This document shows positions 26,086 to 35,492 of a stretch of 64,000 bases of DNA, piece by piece. The first letter of the stretch is position 1; the number at the start of each line of letters is the position of its first letter. The position numbers were made by a program, and so were the translations under genes. The DNA comes from Rhizobium glycinendophyticum. GTDB lineage: Bacteria > Pseudomonadota > Alphaproteobacteria > Rhizobiales > Rhizobiaceae. The stretch spans positions 2,604,001-2,668,000 of the forward strand of contig NZ_VFYP01000001.1 in NCBI RefSeq assembly GCF_006443685.1, in the 5' to 3' direction. The notes below the pieces were generated by a model that had not been told where the DNA came from, did no database searches, and was given only the letters and a program-made list of their open reading frames with translations.

Positions 26086-27801
26086 TTAGGCCTTGGCCTG
26101 GGTTTCGAGCACCCGGTTGGCCGCCGAGACGATGGCTTCCAGCGAGGCCGTCACGATATTGGTGTTGATGCCGGCGCCGAACAGCTTGCCGCCCGCATGT
26201 GCCATCTCGACATAGGCAATCGCAGCCGCATTGGACCCGTGCTGCAGCGAATGCTCGGAATAATCCTGCACCGAGAGATCGATGCCGAGATAGGTCGACA
26301 GCGCGTTGACGAAGCCGTCGATCGGACCCGTTCCCTTGCCCTCGATCCGCTTCGTCTCACCCTTGTCGGTGATCTCGGCAGCCACGATCCGGATACCCTT
26401 CTGGTCGGAGCCCGCCGGATAGGTGTGATGGTCGACGAACTTGATCCGCGCCTTAGGCTGCTCGACATAACGCTCGATGAAACGCTCGTAGATCTTCTTC
26501 GACGGCAGTTCCCTGCCTTCCTCGTCGGTGATCCGCTGAATGTCCTCGCGGAACTCCACCTGCAGGTTGCGCGGCAGGTTGATGCCATAGTCCTCTTGCA
26601 GGATATAGGCGATCCCGCCCTTGCCCGACTGCGAGTTGATCCGGATGATTGCCTCATAGGTGCGGCCCACATCCTGCGGATCGATCGGCAGGTAAGGCAC
26701 TTCCCACAGCGGCGAATTCGCCTGGCGGATCGCCTTCATCCCCTTGTTGATCGCATCCTGGTGCGAGCCGGAAAACGCCGTGTAGACCAGCTCACCGACA
26801 TAAGGATGGCGCTCGGGAATGACCATCTCGTTGGAATATTCGTAGACCGCCTTGATCCGCTCGATATCGGTGCAATCCAGTTTCGGATCCAGACCCTGCG
26901 TATACATGTTCAGCGCCAGCGTCACGACGTCGACATTGCCGGTGCGCTCGCCATTGCCGAACAGCGTCCCCTCGACGCGGTCGGCACCGGCCATCAGGCC
27001 CAGTTCCGTTGCGGCAATGCCCGTGCCCCGGTCGTTGTGCGGATGCAGAGAGATGATGACGTTCTCACGGCTGTCGATGTTGCGGCACATCCACTCGATC
27101 TGGTCGGCATAGATGTTCGGCGTCGCCATTTCGACGGTCGAGGGCAGGTTGAGGATCAGCTTGTTATCAGCCGTCGGCTTTACCTCGGCAATGACGGCGT
27201 TGCAGATCTCCAGCGCCACGTCCAGCTCCGTGCCGGTGAAGCTCTCCGGCGAGTATTCGAAGCGATAACCGCCACCGGCCTTGGCCGACATGTCCATGAT
27301 CATCTTCGCTGCGTCGACAGCGATATGCTTGATGCCAGCGACATCCTTGCCGAACACCACGCGGCGCTGCAGTTCGGATGTGGAATTGTAGAAATGGATA
27401 ATCGGCTGATGGGCTCCTTCCAGCGCCTCGAAGGTCCGCGTGATCAGCTCCGGCCGGCACTGCACCAGCACCTGCAACGAAACATCGGCGGGAACGCCGC
27501 CCTCTTCCACACACCAGCGGGCAAAGTCGAAATCGGTCTGCGACGCGGACGGGAAGCCGATCTCGATTTCCTTGAAGCCCATGTCGAGCAAGAGCTGGAA
27601 CATCCGGGCCTTGCGGTCATGGCCCATCGGGTTGACCAGCGACTGGTTGCCGTCGCGCAGGTCGACGGAACACCAGATCGGCGCCTTGTCGATCACCTTC
27701 GATGGCCAGGTGCGATCGGCAATATCGATCTGCGGATAGGGGCGGTACTTCTGCGAAGCGTCCGGCATGCCCTGCTTGACGGTATGGGTCTTCAAAATCA
27801 T
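26086..27801 (-). CDS. leuA: 2-isopropylmalate synthase (long form)
   Basis: 571 residues. It condenses acetyl-CoA with 2-oxoisovalerate, the first step of leucine synthesis. The catalytic motif is CSVDLRDGNQSL, the metal-binding pair is HPHNDRGTG, and GNGERTGNVDVV follows; the C-terminal 130 residues form the LeuA regulatory domain that binds leucine. The VNPMGHDRKARMF segment marks the actinobacterial/rhizobial long LeuA type. An internal Met12 (MPDASQKYRPY) is an alternative start. I saw no leader peptide with leucine codons upstream. Confidence 0.95.
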   Translation of the reverse strand: MILKTHTVKQGMPDASQKYRPYPQIDIADRTWPSKVIDKAPIWCSVDLRDGNQSLVNPMGHDRKARMFQLLLDMGFKEIEIGFPSASQTDFDFARWCVEEGGVPADVSLQVLVQCRPELITRTFEALEGAHQPIIHFYNSTSELQRRVVFGKDVAGIKHIAVDAAKMIMDMSAKAGGGYRFEYSPESFTGTELDVALEICNAVIAEVKPTADNKLILNLPSTVEMATPNIYADQIEWMCRNIDSRENVIISLHPHNDRGTGIAATELGLMAGADRVEGTLFGNGERTGNVDVVTLALNMYTQGLDPKLDCTDIERIKAVYEYSNEMVIPERHPYVGELVYTAFSGSHQDAINKGMKAIRQANSPLWEVPYLPIDPQDVGRTYEAIIRINSQSGKGGIAYILQEDYGINLPRNLQVEFREDIQRITDEEGRELPSKKIYERFIERYVEQPKARIKFVDHHTYPAGSDQKGIRIVAAEITDKGETKRIEGKGTGPIDGFVNALSTYLGIDLSVQDYSEHSLQHGSNAAAIAYVEMAHAGGKLFGAGINTNIVTASLEAIVSAANRVLETQAKA

Positions 27802-28128
27802 CGTCTTCGTCTCTTCTCGTCCTCGTCGGCGTGCGCTGCTGATAGCAAATCAGCCTGGCTTTGACACGTCCGAACGAACCCTGTTCAGGGAATTACTGAT
27901 CTGGATTAGGGAGTTTTCGAGGAGCAATCGCCAAACGGCTGACCCGGCCGCCGGGCGCTCCTCAACGGACCCGGCAACCGCGGATAAGGCCGAGAAGAAG
28001 AAGCGAGTTTGGCACCGACGCGACGAAGCCGGCCGCAAAGCGGGCCGTCATCTCAGTCGCAGCAATGGTCGTGCCGTTGGTCGTCATGAGAGGAGGAATA
28101 ACGCGAAGGAATGAATCGCGCAAGGGTG
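27802..28128. other. Intergenic region between leuA and the BrnT/BrnA module
   Basis: 327 bases. It should hold the leuA promoter. A 62-codon open frame on the minus strand (27850-28038) has low-complexity content and no ribosome site, so I do not call it. No clear hairpin or operator was found. Confidence 0.4.
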
Positions 28129-28377
28129 TTATTCAGCGGCGGATGGCCTCGCAGCATCCAGTTTCTCGCGGAGCCAATCTTCAAGTAGGGAATCCACGGA
28201 TACACCGAGTTCCTTCGCCTGACGCTCAAGCCTGAGCTTCGTCCCGCGCATAATGGTGACGGTTAATGCAACAGGCTCGAGATTGGGGCGCGTCGCCTTG
28301 CTCCAGTCGACGTATTCGCTGATATCCTCACCATCATCGAACTTGCGGTCGAACTCTTCAGCGCTGATTGTCTTCAT
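28129..28377 (-). CDS. brnA: BrnA-type antitoxin
   Basis: 82 residues: an N-terminal segment rich in Asp, Glu and Lys (SAEEFDRKFDDGEDISEYVDW), then a ribbon-helix-helix-like domain (PVALTVTIMRGTKLRLERQA) and a C-terminal helix. It fits BrnA, which neutralises BrnT and represses the operon. It overlaps the toxin gene by 20 bases and lies downstream of it, the usual brnTA order. A start at 28377 gives the standard length. Confidence 0.85.
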   Translation of the reverse strand: MKTISAEEFDRKFDDGEDISEYVDWSKATRPNLEPVALTVTIMRGTKLRLERQAKELGVSVDSLLEDWLREKLDAARPSAAE

Positions 28378-28627
28378 AGCGACGCTTCTCCTGAATTCGC
28401 GCCCGGCGGACGGAGATGATCCGAACGCGCTCGTTTCGTAGAACATAGACACCTGTCCATAAAATACCGGCGATCCGACCTACACGGATCCGCCGTGCTT
28501 CCGCCGGATGTCCAGCATCCACATCCACCGCGAAGAAATCATACCACAACTCCTGCGCAGCCACGAAATCGATTCCGTGCTTCCCCTTGTTCGCCTCACT
28601 TTTCGCCGGATCGAATTCGAACTCCAT
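28358..28627 (-). CDS. brnT: BrnT-type toxin (ribonuclease)
   Basis: 89 residues. It shows the BrnT pattern: FEFDPAKSEANKGKHGIDF, then aromatic DFFAVD, RRIRVGRIAGILWTGVYV and the C-terminal RVRIISVRRARIQEKRRYE. BrnT is a type II toxin that cuts RNA and slows growth in stress. The ATG at 28627 follows an in-frame TTG-like extension without support. Paired with BrnA by overlap. Confidence 0.9.
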   Translation of the reverse strand: MEFEFDPAKSEANKGKHGIDFVAAQELWYDFFAVDVDAGHPAEARRIRVGRIAGILWTGVYVLRNERVRIISVRRARIQEKRRYEDNQR

Positions 28628-28678
28628 GGTACAACGTAGCGCAACCATGGCGATTGCGCCAGACGAAGCACACGCCGA

Positions 28679-28903
28679 TCAGCGCCGCCCGAACTGAGCG
28701 ATGAGAGCAGCGGCGGCAAAGCCGAGCGCGATAACGCCCCAGACCATTCCGCCATCGGTAACGTTGCTGCCGTCAGCCGTCAGACAGCTCGATTGCGAGG
28801 CCGCGATGCAGTCCCGCCAGATCCAGTAGCGCATGTAGAAGACATAGCCGAAGAACCCGGCAGTGAGGGCAAAGAGTACGGCCCGGATGCGTGGCCGCTT
28901 CAT
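28679..28903 (-). CDS. Small membrane protein
   Basis: 74 residues with two hydrophobic segments (AVLFALTAGFFGYVFYM and GVIALGFAAAALIAQF) separated by a loop with two cysteines (CIAASQSSCL). The ATG overlaps the stop of the BenE-like gene by 4 bases, so it is translationally coupled. No family recognised; perhaps an accessory subunit of the transporter or just a neighbour. Confidence 0.7.
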   Translation of the reverse strand: MKRPRIRAVLFALTAGFFGYVFYMRYWIWRDCIAASQSSCLTADGSNVTDGGMVWGVIALGFAAAALIAQFGRR

Positions 28904-30081
28904 GCCCTGACCTTGGCAAGCTTGACCAGCCCCAGCATCGCCACCCCGGCAATCAGCCCCCAGAAAGCCCCTGAGATCCCCAGGATCGAAATCCCCGACG
29001 CCGTCACGAGGAACGTTACAGCCGCCGCCTCCCGCGTCTCCGGCACCTGAAACGCCGCAACCGAGGACCCCGAAAACGCCCCGATCAGTGCCAGGCCCGC
29101 GACGGACTGGATGAGGATAGGCGGCGCCAGCGAGACGAAACCGGTGACGGCACCGGCCGCAAGCCCCAGGAGCACATAGCCGATCCCGGCAATGATCGCC
29201 GCCCAATAGCGCCGCTTCGGATCGGCATGCGCATCCTCCCCCGCACACATCGCCGCCGTGATCGCCGCGAGGTTCACCGCATGGCCGCCGAACGGTGCGG
29301 AGAGCGCCGAGAATACACCGGTCACCGCAAACATCGGCCCCGGCTGCGGCTCGTATTTGTTGACCTTCAGGATCGCGATCCCCGGAATATTCTGCGATGC
29401 CATGGTGACGATGAACAGCGGCAGCGCGATCGACACCAGCGTCGGCAGCGTGAATTCGGGCGTGACGAACTCCACCGGCGGTGCAAGCGACGCCGCCCAG
29501 CTCGCCATCGCGCCCTCGGGCAGATCGACCCCGAAGACGATCACGACCACAAAGGTCAAAAGCGCCGCCGGCACCGCATAGAGCCGCTTGAAGGCCGCGA
29601 CCACGGCCCAGACCACGAGAATGGGCAGCCCGAGCAGCGGATCGAAGGCCACGGCCTTGAACGGCGCAAAGCAGAGATTGAGGATCACCCCCGCCAGCAT
29701 CGCATTGGCAATCGGCGCCGGAATTGCCGCCACCGCCCGCCCGAACGGCCGGATGAGGCCGGCGAGCACGATCAGCGCCGCGCAGACGAGAAACGCCCCG
29801 ACCGCAGCCGGAAACCCACCGACGGGAATGCCAGCCGTCGCCATCAGCGCCGCCCCGGGCGTCGACCAAGCGACCGAGACCGGCAGCCTCGTCCAGACAC
29901 TCAAGACGATCCCGCAAATCCCCATGGCGACCGACAGCGCCATCAGCCCGGACGCCGCCTCGTAATCCGTGGCGCCGACGCCCTTCAGCCCCTGCAGCAC
30001 GACGGCAAAGGAACTGGCGAAACCGACAAAGGCGACGAGCACGCCCATGAAGGCGGCCTGGGGAGAAAAGTCTTTCAGCAT
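28900..30081 (-). CDS. benE: BenE-family benzoate/H+ symporter
   Basis: 393 residues with about 12 hydrophobic segments and almost no long loops, matching BenE. Conserved parts are the start LKDFSPQAAFMGVLVAFVGFAS, a STPGAALMATAGIPVGGFPAAV block, PAPIANAMLAGVILNLCF, and the central NIPGIAILKVNKYEPQPGPMF. It imports benzoate-like acids with protons. The ATG at 30081 was chosen by homology; the frame extends 45 residues upstream without support. Confidence 0.9.
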   Translation of the reverse strand: MLKDFSPQAAFMGVLVAFVGFASSFAVVLQGLKGVGATDYEAASGLMALSVAMGICGIVLSVWTRLPVSVAWSTPGAALMATAGIPVGGFPAAVGAFLVCAALIVLAGLIRPFGRAVAAIPAPIANAMLAGVILNLCFAPFKAVAFDPLLGLPILVVWAVVAAFKRLYAVPAALLTFVVVIVFGVDLPEGAMASWAASLAPPVEFVTPEFTLPTLVSIALPLFIVTMASQNIPGIAILKVNKYEPQPGPMFAVTGVFSALSAPFGGHAVNLAAITAAMCAGEDAHADPKRRYWAAIIAGIGYVLLGLAAGAVTGFVSLAPPILIQSVAGLALIGAFSGSSVAAFQVPETREAAAVTFLVTASGISILGISGAFWGLIAGVAMLGLVKLAKVRA

Positions 30082-30386
30082 GATGGGGCTCTGACTGGGG
30101 AAGCATGGATGATGGCGCAGAGCTTCCGCGTCCCACACCCGAAATGCAAGCCATATGAGGCCAGCTGCGGTACGCCGGGGGCCGGCCCGCCCTGGTTGCG
30201 CCGCCTGTCGCGCCATCGGCGCCGGAGCCTTCGACCGCTACGGATCCCTGTCATGCAGGTTTCACCATGTTCGGGCATCTCCTCGGCAGAACGCTGAAAA
30301 GCCCGACCTTCCGCTTGCCTTTTACCCCCCTTTTGCCTAAGGGACCCCCCGACGCATTCGGGGCGTCCCGTTCACTTCCGCCAGAC
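30082..30386. other. Divergent intergenic region, benE and nspC
   Basis: 305 bases that should carry both promoters. Several pyrimidine-rich tracts are seen (around 30320-30350) but no clear operator or hairpin. Confidence 0.35.
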
Positions 30387-31511
30387 ATGGCTGGGTTCAC
30401 GAAGGATAGAGCCTTGATCCAGACTCCCTATTACCTGATCGACAAGTCGAAGCTCCTGCAGAACATGGAGAAGATCGCGACCTTGCGCGAACTCTCCGGC
30501 GCGAAGGCGCTTCTGGCGCTCAAGTGTTTCGCCACCTGGTCGGTATTCGATTTCATGCGCGACTATATGGACGGCACGACCTCCTCCTCGCTCAACGAAG
30601 TCCGCCTCGGCCATGAGCGTTTCGGCAAGGAAACCCATGCCTATTCCGTGGCTTACGCCGATTACGAGATAGACGAAGTCGTCTCCCATGCCGACAAGAT
30701 CATCTTCAACTCGATCGGCCAGCTGACCCGCTTCGAAAAGCAGTCGTCCGGCAGCATCCGCGGCCTGCGCCTGAACCCCGGCGTCTCCTCCTCGAGCTTC
30801 GATCTGGCCGACCCCGCCCGCCCCTTCTCGCGGCTGGGCGAATGGGACCTGAAAAAGGTCGAGCCGGTCATGGACATGATTTCCGGCTTCATGATCCACA
30901 ACAACTGCGAAAACGGCGATTTCGACCTCTTCGACCGTATGCTGGGCGAGATCGAGCAGAAGTTCGGCCCTTTGTTGAAGAAGGCCGACTGGGTCTCGCT
31001 CGGCGGCGGCATCCATTTCACCGGCGAAAACTATCCGCTGGAAAAATTCGCCGAGCGCCTCAAGCGCTTCTCCGGCGAGTTCGGCGTCCAGGTCTATCTG
31101 GAGCCCGGCGAAGCCTCGATCACCAAGTCGACCACGCTCGAAGTCACCGTGCTCGACAAGCTTTACAACGGCAAGGATCTTGTCGTGGTGGATTCCTCCA
31201 TCGAAGCGCATCTCCTCGATCTCCTGATCTACCGGGAAAGCGCGAAGGTCCACCCCAACCAGGGACCGCACCGGTACCAGGTCTGCGGCAAGTCCTGCCT
31301 CGCGGGCGATATCTTCGGCGAGTTCAATTTCGAACAGGAATTGAACATCGGCGATCGCATCTCGCTGCAGGACACCGCCGGCTACACGATGGTCAAGAAA
31401 AACTGGTTTAACGGCGTGCAAATGCCGGCAATCGCCATCCGCGAACTGGATGGCAGCCTCAGGACGGTCCGTGAGTTCGACTACACGGACTACGAAACAA
31501 GCCTGTCCTGA
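30387..31511 (+). CDS. nspC: Carboxynorspermidine / carboxyspermidine decarboxylase
   Basis: 374 residues, fold type III PLP decarboxylase. The PLP lysine is in ALLALKCFATW near the N-terminus; the phosphate-binding glycines are in LGGGIHF; LEPGEA and the active-site VCGKSCLAGD cysteine are in place. This is the enzyme that makes spermidine from carboxyspermidine (alternative polyamine route of rhizobia) in the cytosol. The ATG at 30387 gives the family length; a longer frame exists upstream. The dehydrogenase partner follows 50 bases downstream. Confidence 0.93.
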   Translation: MAGFTKDRALIQTPYYLIDKSKLLQNMEKIATLRELSGAKALLALKCFATWSVFDFMRDYMDGTTSSSLNEVRLGHERFGKETHAYSVAYADYEIDEVVSHADKIIFNSIGQLTRFEKQSSGSIRGLRLNPGVSSSSFDLADPARPFSRLGEWDLKKVEPVMDMISGFMIHNNCENGDFDLFDRMLGEIEQKFGPLLKKADWVSLGGGIHFTGENYPLEKFAERLKRFSGEFGVQVYLEPGEASITKSTTLEVTVLDKLYNGKDLVVVDSSIEAHLLDLLIYRESAKVHPNQGPHRYQVCGKSCLAGDIFGEFNFEQELNIGDRISLQDTAGYTMVKKNWFNGVQMPAIAIRELDGSLRTVREFDYTDYETSLS

Positions 31512-31561
31512 ACTCCCTCAGGAACGGGTTCTGACGATTGGACATAGGAGTTGGTCCCCCA

Positions 31562-32800
31562 ATGAAAAAGAACGTGCTCATCATCGGCGCCGGCGGCGTC
31601 GCCCAGGTGGTCGCCCACAAATGCGCGCAGAACAACGACGTGCTCGGCGACATCCATATCGCTTCGCGCACCAAGGCAAAGTGCGACGCCATCATCGCTT
31701 CCGTGCACGAGAAGAAGGCGATGAAGCAGCCGGGCGTTCTCGAAGCCCATGCGCTCGATGCGCTGGACATCGAAGCCACCAAGGCGCTCATCAAGAAGCT
31801 CGGCACCGAGATCGTCATCAATGTTGGCACCGCCTTCCTCAACATGTCGGTGCTGCGCGCCTGCATGGACACCGGCGTCGCCTATATCGACACCGCGATC
31901 CATGAAGAGCCGAACAAGATCTGCGAAACCCCGCCGTGGTACGGAAACTACGAGTGGAAGCGTGCCGCCGAATGCGAGGAAAAGGGCATCACCGCCATCC
32001 TCGGCGCCGGCTTCGATCCGGGCGTCGTCAACGCCTATGCGCGTCTCGCCAAGGACGAATATCTCGACAAGGTGACCGACGTCGACATCGTCGACATCAA
32101 TGCCGGCAGCCACGGCAAATACTTCGCCACCAATTTCGACCCGGAAATCAACTTCCGTGAGTTCACCGGCGTTGTCTATTCCTGGCAGGGTGGCGAATGG
32201 AAGGTCAACAAGATGTTCGAGATCGGCAAGGACTACGACCTGCCGGTCGTCGGCACCCGCCGCGCCTATCTCTGCGGCCATGACGAAGTGCATTCGCTGG
32301 CCAAGAACATGGACGGCGCCGACGTGCGCTTCTGGATGGGCTTTGGCGATCACTACATCAACGTCTTCACCGTGCTGAAGTCGATCGGCCTTCTGTCCGA
32401 ACAGCCGGTCAAGCTTGCCGACGGTTCCGAAGTGGTCCCGCTCAAGGTCGTCAAGGCCTGCCTGCCCGACCCTGCCTCGCTTGCCCCCAACTACGAAGGC
32501 AAGACCTGCATCGGCGACTACGTGAAGGGCTTCAAGGACGGCAAGGAAAAGACTGTCTTCCTCTACAACGTCGCCGACCACAAGGAAGCCTATAACGAAG
32601 TGGGCAGCCAGGGCATCTCCTACACGGCGGGCGTCCCCCCGGTCGCAGCCGCCATGCTGGTCGCAACCGGCGAATGGGACGTGAAGAAGATGGCGAACGT
32701 CGAAGAACTGCCGCCCAAGCCCTTCATCAACCTCCTGAACAAGATCGGCCTGCCGACCCGCATTCAGGACGAGAACGGCGACCGGGCCGTGGAGTTCTAA
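31562..32800 (+). CDS. Carboxyspermidine dehydrogenase (saccharopine dehydrogenase family)
   Basis: 412 residues. A Rossmann site opens the protein (KNVLIIGAGGVAQVVAHKC); the family body follows with DTAIHEEPNKICETPPWYGNY and ILGAGFDPGVVNAYARLA. In this class aspartate semialdehyde and putrescine are reductively joined to carboxyspermidine. Paired with NspC just upstream, which makes the role firm. GGAG lies before the ATG at 31562; the ATG at 31538 adds 8 residues without a better ribosome site. Confidence 0.93.
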   Translation: MKKNVLIIGAGGVAQVVAHKCAQNNDVLGDIHIASRTKAKCDAIIASVHEKKAMKQPGVLEAHALDALDIEATKALIKKLGTEIVINVGTAFLNMSVLRACMDTGVAYIDTAIHEEPNKICETPPWYGNYEWKRAAECEEKGITAILGAGFDPGVVNAYARLAKDEYLDKVTDVDIVDINAGSHGKYFATNFDPEINFREFTGVVYSWQGGEWKVNKMFEIGKDYDLPVVGTRRAYLCGHDEVHSLAKNMDGADVRFWMGFGDHYINVFTVLKSIGLLSEQPVKLADGSEVVPLKVVKACLPDPASLAPNYEGKTCIGDYVKGFKDGKEKTVFLYNVADHKEAYNEVGSQGISYTAGVPPVAAAMLVATGEWDVKKMANVEELPPKPFINLLNKIGLPTRIQDENGDRAVEF

Positions 32801-32837
32801 GAGCGGGGGTAGCCGCTTGAGGATTGAGGTAATGCGG

Positions 32838-32867
32838 ACCCCGCCGGAGAAATTCGGCGGGGTTCTT
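32838..32867 (+). terminator. Terminator after the polyamine operon
   Basis: A 9-bp perfect stem (ACCCCGCCG with CGGCGGGGT, loop of 8) followed by TTCTTCGTT. Position fits the end of the nspC transcript. Confidence 0.7.
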
Positions 32868-32895
32868 CGTTGGAGCAAAAGCCTCCACGGTCGTC

Positions 32896-32919
32896 ATCCT
32901 CGGGCGCAGTCCCGAGGAT
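32896..32919. repeat. ATCCTCGGG...CCCGAGGAT palindrome
   Basis: Inverted 9-bp arms with a 6-base loop (CGCAGT). The same arms recur at least five more times at 49.7-50.9 kb, so it is a dispersed repeat; it is typical of rhizobial genomes. Confidence 0.7.
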
Positions 32920-33013
32920 CTACTGCCGCCAGCGGCAGGGGGCGAGGTCGAGAGTGTAAAACTCATATGCACGTTAGCTTGCAACAGTATCAGCAAACTT
33001 GATTTTGACGCCC

Positions 33014-34396
33014 CTATAAATTTCGCTTGAGTAAGCGTTCAAGCTGCTGCTCTATCGCTTTCGTCGGATACTGCCAGCCATCCCAAAGCTCAAACAAATC
33101 TCTGGTGACCACTTGGGCGTAGGAGACAAGAGCCTCAGGTGGAGTATCAGCAGCCATCTCAATGTATCCTTCCGCCTCGTTACCCATAGCTGTACCGCGA
33201 GGTGAGAAGTAGCGGTTGCGATCCGCCCATGAATCTAATTCCCTAGGCTGTAAATTTGACCATCGGAATGCGAACGCCAATGTGGTTTCCTGACTGGGTG
33301 CAAGCGCTTTGCAGAATGCCAAGCCAACAGCGAGCGTCTCAAGAACACGATACATCATCAAGCCAGGATCCAGATACTTTCCGGGCTCGATCTTGTCGCT
33401 TAAATCATCCTGAAGAACTCGCCAAAGAAAGAACTCTCCGGACCGGTCAAATCGATAGAAGTCCGCATGCCGGCTCCAGCTATCACCGGTATCGATAATT
33501 GCCGCCTGCCAGACCTTATCCACCAGTGTCGGCCGATCATTTTTGTTCGTAAAACCGCTTGAATCGAGCCAGACTGGCCACCCGGTATATTGAGGGTTCG
33601 CTGATCCAATTGTTCGGAGGAAATCTCTCGCAGAAATGTTATCAGGCAGAGGCGGGTCAAATTTCAGCAACACACTCCACCAGCCGTTTTTGGCTTGAAG
33701 GATGCCCGCACCCCTGGCGGCCAAGCCTTCCTTCATGCGCTCTATGTGCTGCTCGATGGCCTTGAGTGTCCTTTCGCGAAGCGCCGGACTTGATTTCTCA
33801 GTTAGAAGCGCCGTGAACGACGCGGTGCCGTCTACACCAATATGGCGCCGCAAGAATCGGCCTATATCTGCCTCTCTGTTCTCAAAGCAGATATCGACAA
33901 TATCAGCCCAATCGGAATACCGGGCTGGAGACGAACTCGGCACCCCGCTTGCGTTAAGAGTTCGAAAATAGACTGCGTGTTGTCTTATCAGCGTTTTTCC
34001 TTCATGTGAAAGCTCCTTGGATGCTGCAACGGGCGAGCGTACCCCACTTCCTACGGCGATCACTGGGAACTCCTGATTGTCGCGTGTGCCAAAGCCGACA
34101 GCAACCTCAAACGGCACTGATGCGTACTTCGAGACAATTTGCTGCACTAGATCGAGGTGGAACGCAGTCCTGACATCGTGAGGCTTACCTTGATCCACAG
34201 GCTCAAGAGTTTCATCGTCCAGCCCAATGACTAGATATCCGCCGTCACGATTACGAAGGGCCATGCACGCGATCGCTATCTTCGCAATTCCAGCAGGTTG
34301 TGTAGGATCGATCCAACGCTTTATCTCTACATTCAGACCTTCTGAAGGGGCATTCACTAGGCGGTCTGCGACCTCCTGGCTTATGTTAACCGTCAT
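33014..34396 (-). CDS. AlbA_2 (Schlafen-type) domain protein, accessory
   Basis: 460 residues. The N-terminus (17-75) has the AlbA_2 pattern: EGLNVEIKRWID, then KIAIACMALRNRDGGYLVIGLDDE, the divergent AAA_4/AlbA_2 DNA/RNA-binding fold. The rest (about 150-460) has no family I know. Codon use and base composition are clearly lower in GC than in neighbouring genes, a sign of transfer. AAAGG lies just before the ATG at 34396. Between the polyamine genes and a toxin-antitoxin pair, this looks like an accessory, perhaps defence-related, gene; function is inferred only. Confidence 0.8.
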   Translation of the reverse strand: MTVNISQEVADRLVNAPSEGLNVEIKRWIDPTQPAGIAKIAIACMALRNRDGGYLVIGLDDETLEPVDQGKPHDVRTAFHLDLVQQIVSKYASVPFEVAVGFGTRDNQEFPVIAVGSGVRSPVAASKELSHEGKTLIRQHAVYFRTLNASGVPSSSPARYSDWADIVDICFENREADIGRFLRRHIGVDGTASFTALLTEKSSPALRERTLKAIEQHIERMKEGLAARGAGILQAKNGWWSVLLKFDPPLPDNISARDFLRTIGSANPQYTGWPVWLDSSGFTNKNDRPTLVDKVWQAAIIDTGDSWSRHADFYRFDRSGEFFLWRVLQDDLSDKIEPGKYLDPGLMMYRVLETLAVGLAFCKALAPSQETTLAFAFRWSNLQPRELDSWADRNRYFSPRGTAMGNEAEGYIEMAADTPPEALVSYAQVVTRDLFELWDGWQYPTKAIEQQLERLLKRNL

Positions 34397-34569
34397 TACC
34401 TTTACCCCCGCCGAGCTCTGAACAGTTAAACGATAACGCAGCAATTGCGCAGCCTAAGCGCGAGAATTCCTATTGCCTAAGCGCAAATCGAGCAATGTGA
34501 AGTAGCTACTCATAGAGATGTACACAGTCATAGAATTTCAGCAGAGAGGCCTGTTCAATCTTAGAACAG

Positions 34570-35019
34570 CTATGGCTTGCCATGCTCACCCACCCCCATC
34601 AGCCCAATCCCAAACGCCCGAAAATGCCGCAGATTCCGCGTCACCACGGTCAACCCGTGAAACGCCGCAGTCCCGGCAATCATCGCATCCGAAGCACCCG
34701 GGTTGGCACCCTCTGCGATGGACTTCGCTTCGAGCGCACCCGATACCCGCGCCACCTCGGCATCCACGGGCAGAATGAAACTCCCGAGCCGTATCACCAG
34801 CGGCCGCACCCAGGCCTCCAGCGCCCGCGCCCTCTGAACGTGGCCCTTCGCCTCCAGCCGTCGGATACCCTTCTCAATCTCGTGGATCGACACTGCCGAC
34901 AGGTAGATCTGCCCCGCCCGATCCTGCGCCTCCACCCAGGCCTCAAACCTCTCGGGCACATCAGGTCGCCCCGGTGAAAGCAGCGACAGCACATCCGTAT
35001 CGAGGAGATAGCCGCTCAT
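34570..35019 (-). CDS. vapC: VapC-type PIN toxin
   Basis: 149 residues, PIN domain ribonuclease. Metal ligands are visible in LLDTDVLS (Asp), SIHEIEKG (Glu) and NPGASDAMIAG (Asp). It is of the FitB type. The start overlaps the antitoxin stop by 4 bases. It sits at the left edge of the accessory island. Confidence 0.9.
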   Translation of the reverse strand: MSGYLLDTDVLSLLSPGRPDVPERFEAWVEAQDRAGQIYLSAVSIHEIEKGIRRLEAKGHVQRARALEAWVRPLVIRLGSFILPVDAEVARVSGALEAKSIAEGANPGASDAMIAGTAAFHGLTVVTRNLRHFRAFGIGLMGVGEHGKP

Positions 35020-35282
35020 ACCTCGATCTCGCGCGACGGCTGACGGTTCCGCGCAAAGACTTCGTCATCGAGATCCACATCGGCGGGAAACAGTTTGAGA
35101 TGTGCCACAAGGCTGGGCCGGTCCTTGGCGAGCGCCCGCCTGGCTGCCTCCGCCGCCTCGACGCTGACCAGCACCGCAGCCGGCTTGCCATGTCTGGTGA
35201 TGGTGACGAATTCGCCGGAGGCTGCGTCATCGACCAGCCCCGAGAGCCCGGCCTTGGCTTCCTTCAAACCGATGCTGGACAT
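35016..35282 (-). CDS. Phd/YefM-type antitoxin
   Basis: 88 residues. The N-terminal fold is Phd-like (SIGLKEAKAGLSGLVDDAAS, then GEFVTITRHGKPAAVLVS), a DNA-binding domain; the C-terminus is acidic (VDLDDEVFARN), fitting toxin neutralisation. It precedes vapC in the same transcript with a 4-base overlap. Confidence 0.9.
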   Translation of the reverse strand: MSSIGLKEAKAGLSGLVDDAASGEFVTITRHGKPAAVLVSVEAAEAARRALAKDRPSLVAHLKLFPADVDLDDEVFARNRQPSREIEV

Positions 35283-35492
35283 CGCGACACCTCATAAAGT
35301 GACCACCAGAGACCACAATATACGTCTGAAACACCCTAATCCACAACGACCACCCCAAATCCCACACCCCGACCAACACCATTCCGAAAGCATTTCCTGT
35401 TAAAGTATGCTCTGCAGCGCATTTTGCGGACATAATGTCTCCTGCCGTCCGAAAAGGACATTCAATGGCTCCCGAATGGTCTGGTTGCATCC

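Noticed and set aside
26197..27864. 555-codon plus-strand frame opposite leuA
   Set aside because: Antisense shadow; leuA has all catalytic motifs.
27850..28038. 62-codon minus-strand frame upstream of leuA as a possible leader gene
   Set aside because: It has no run of leucine codons, no attenuator-like hairpin and no ribosome site.
31490..32878. 462-codon minus-strand frame opposite the carboxyspermidine dehydrogenase
   Set aside because: Antisense shadow without known domains.
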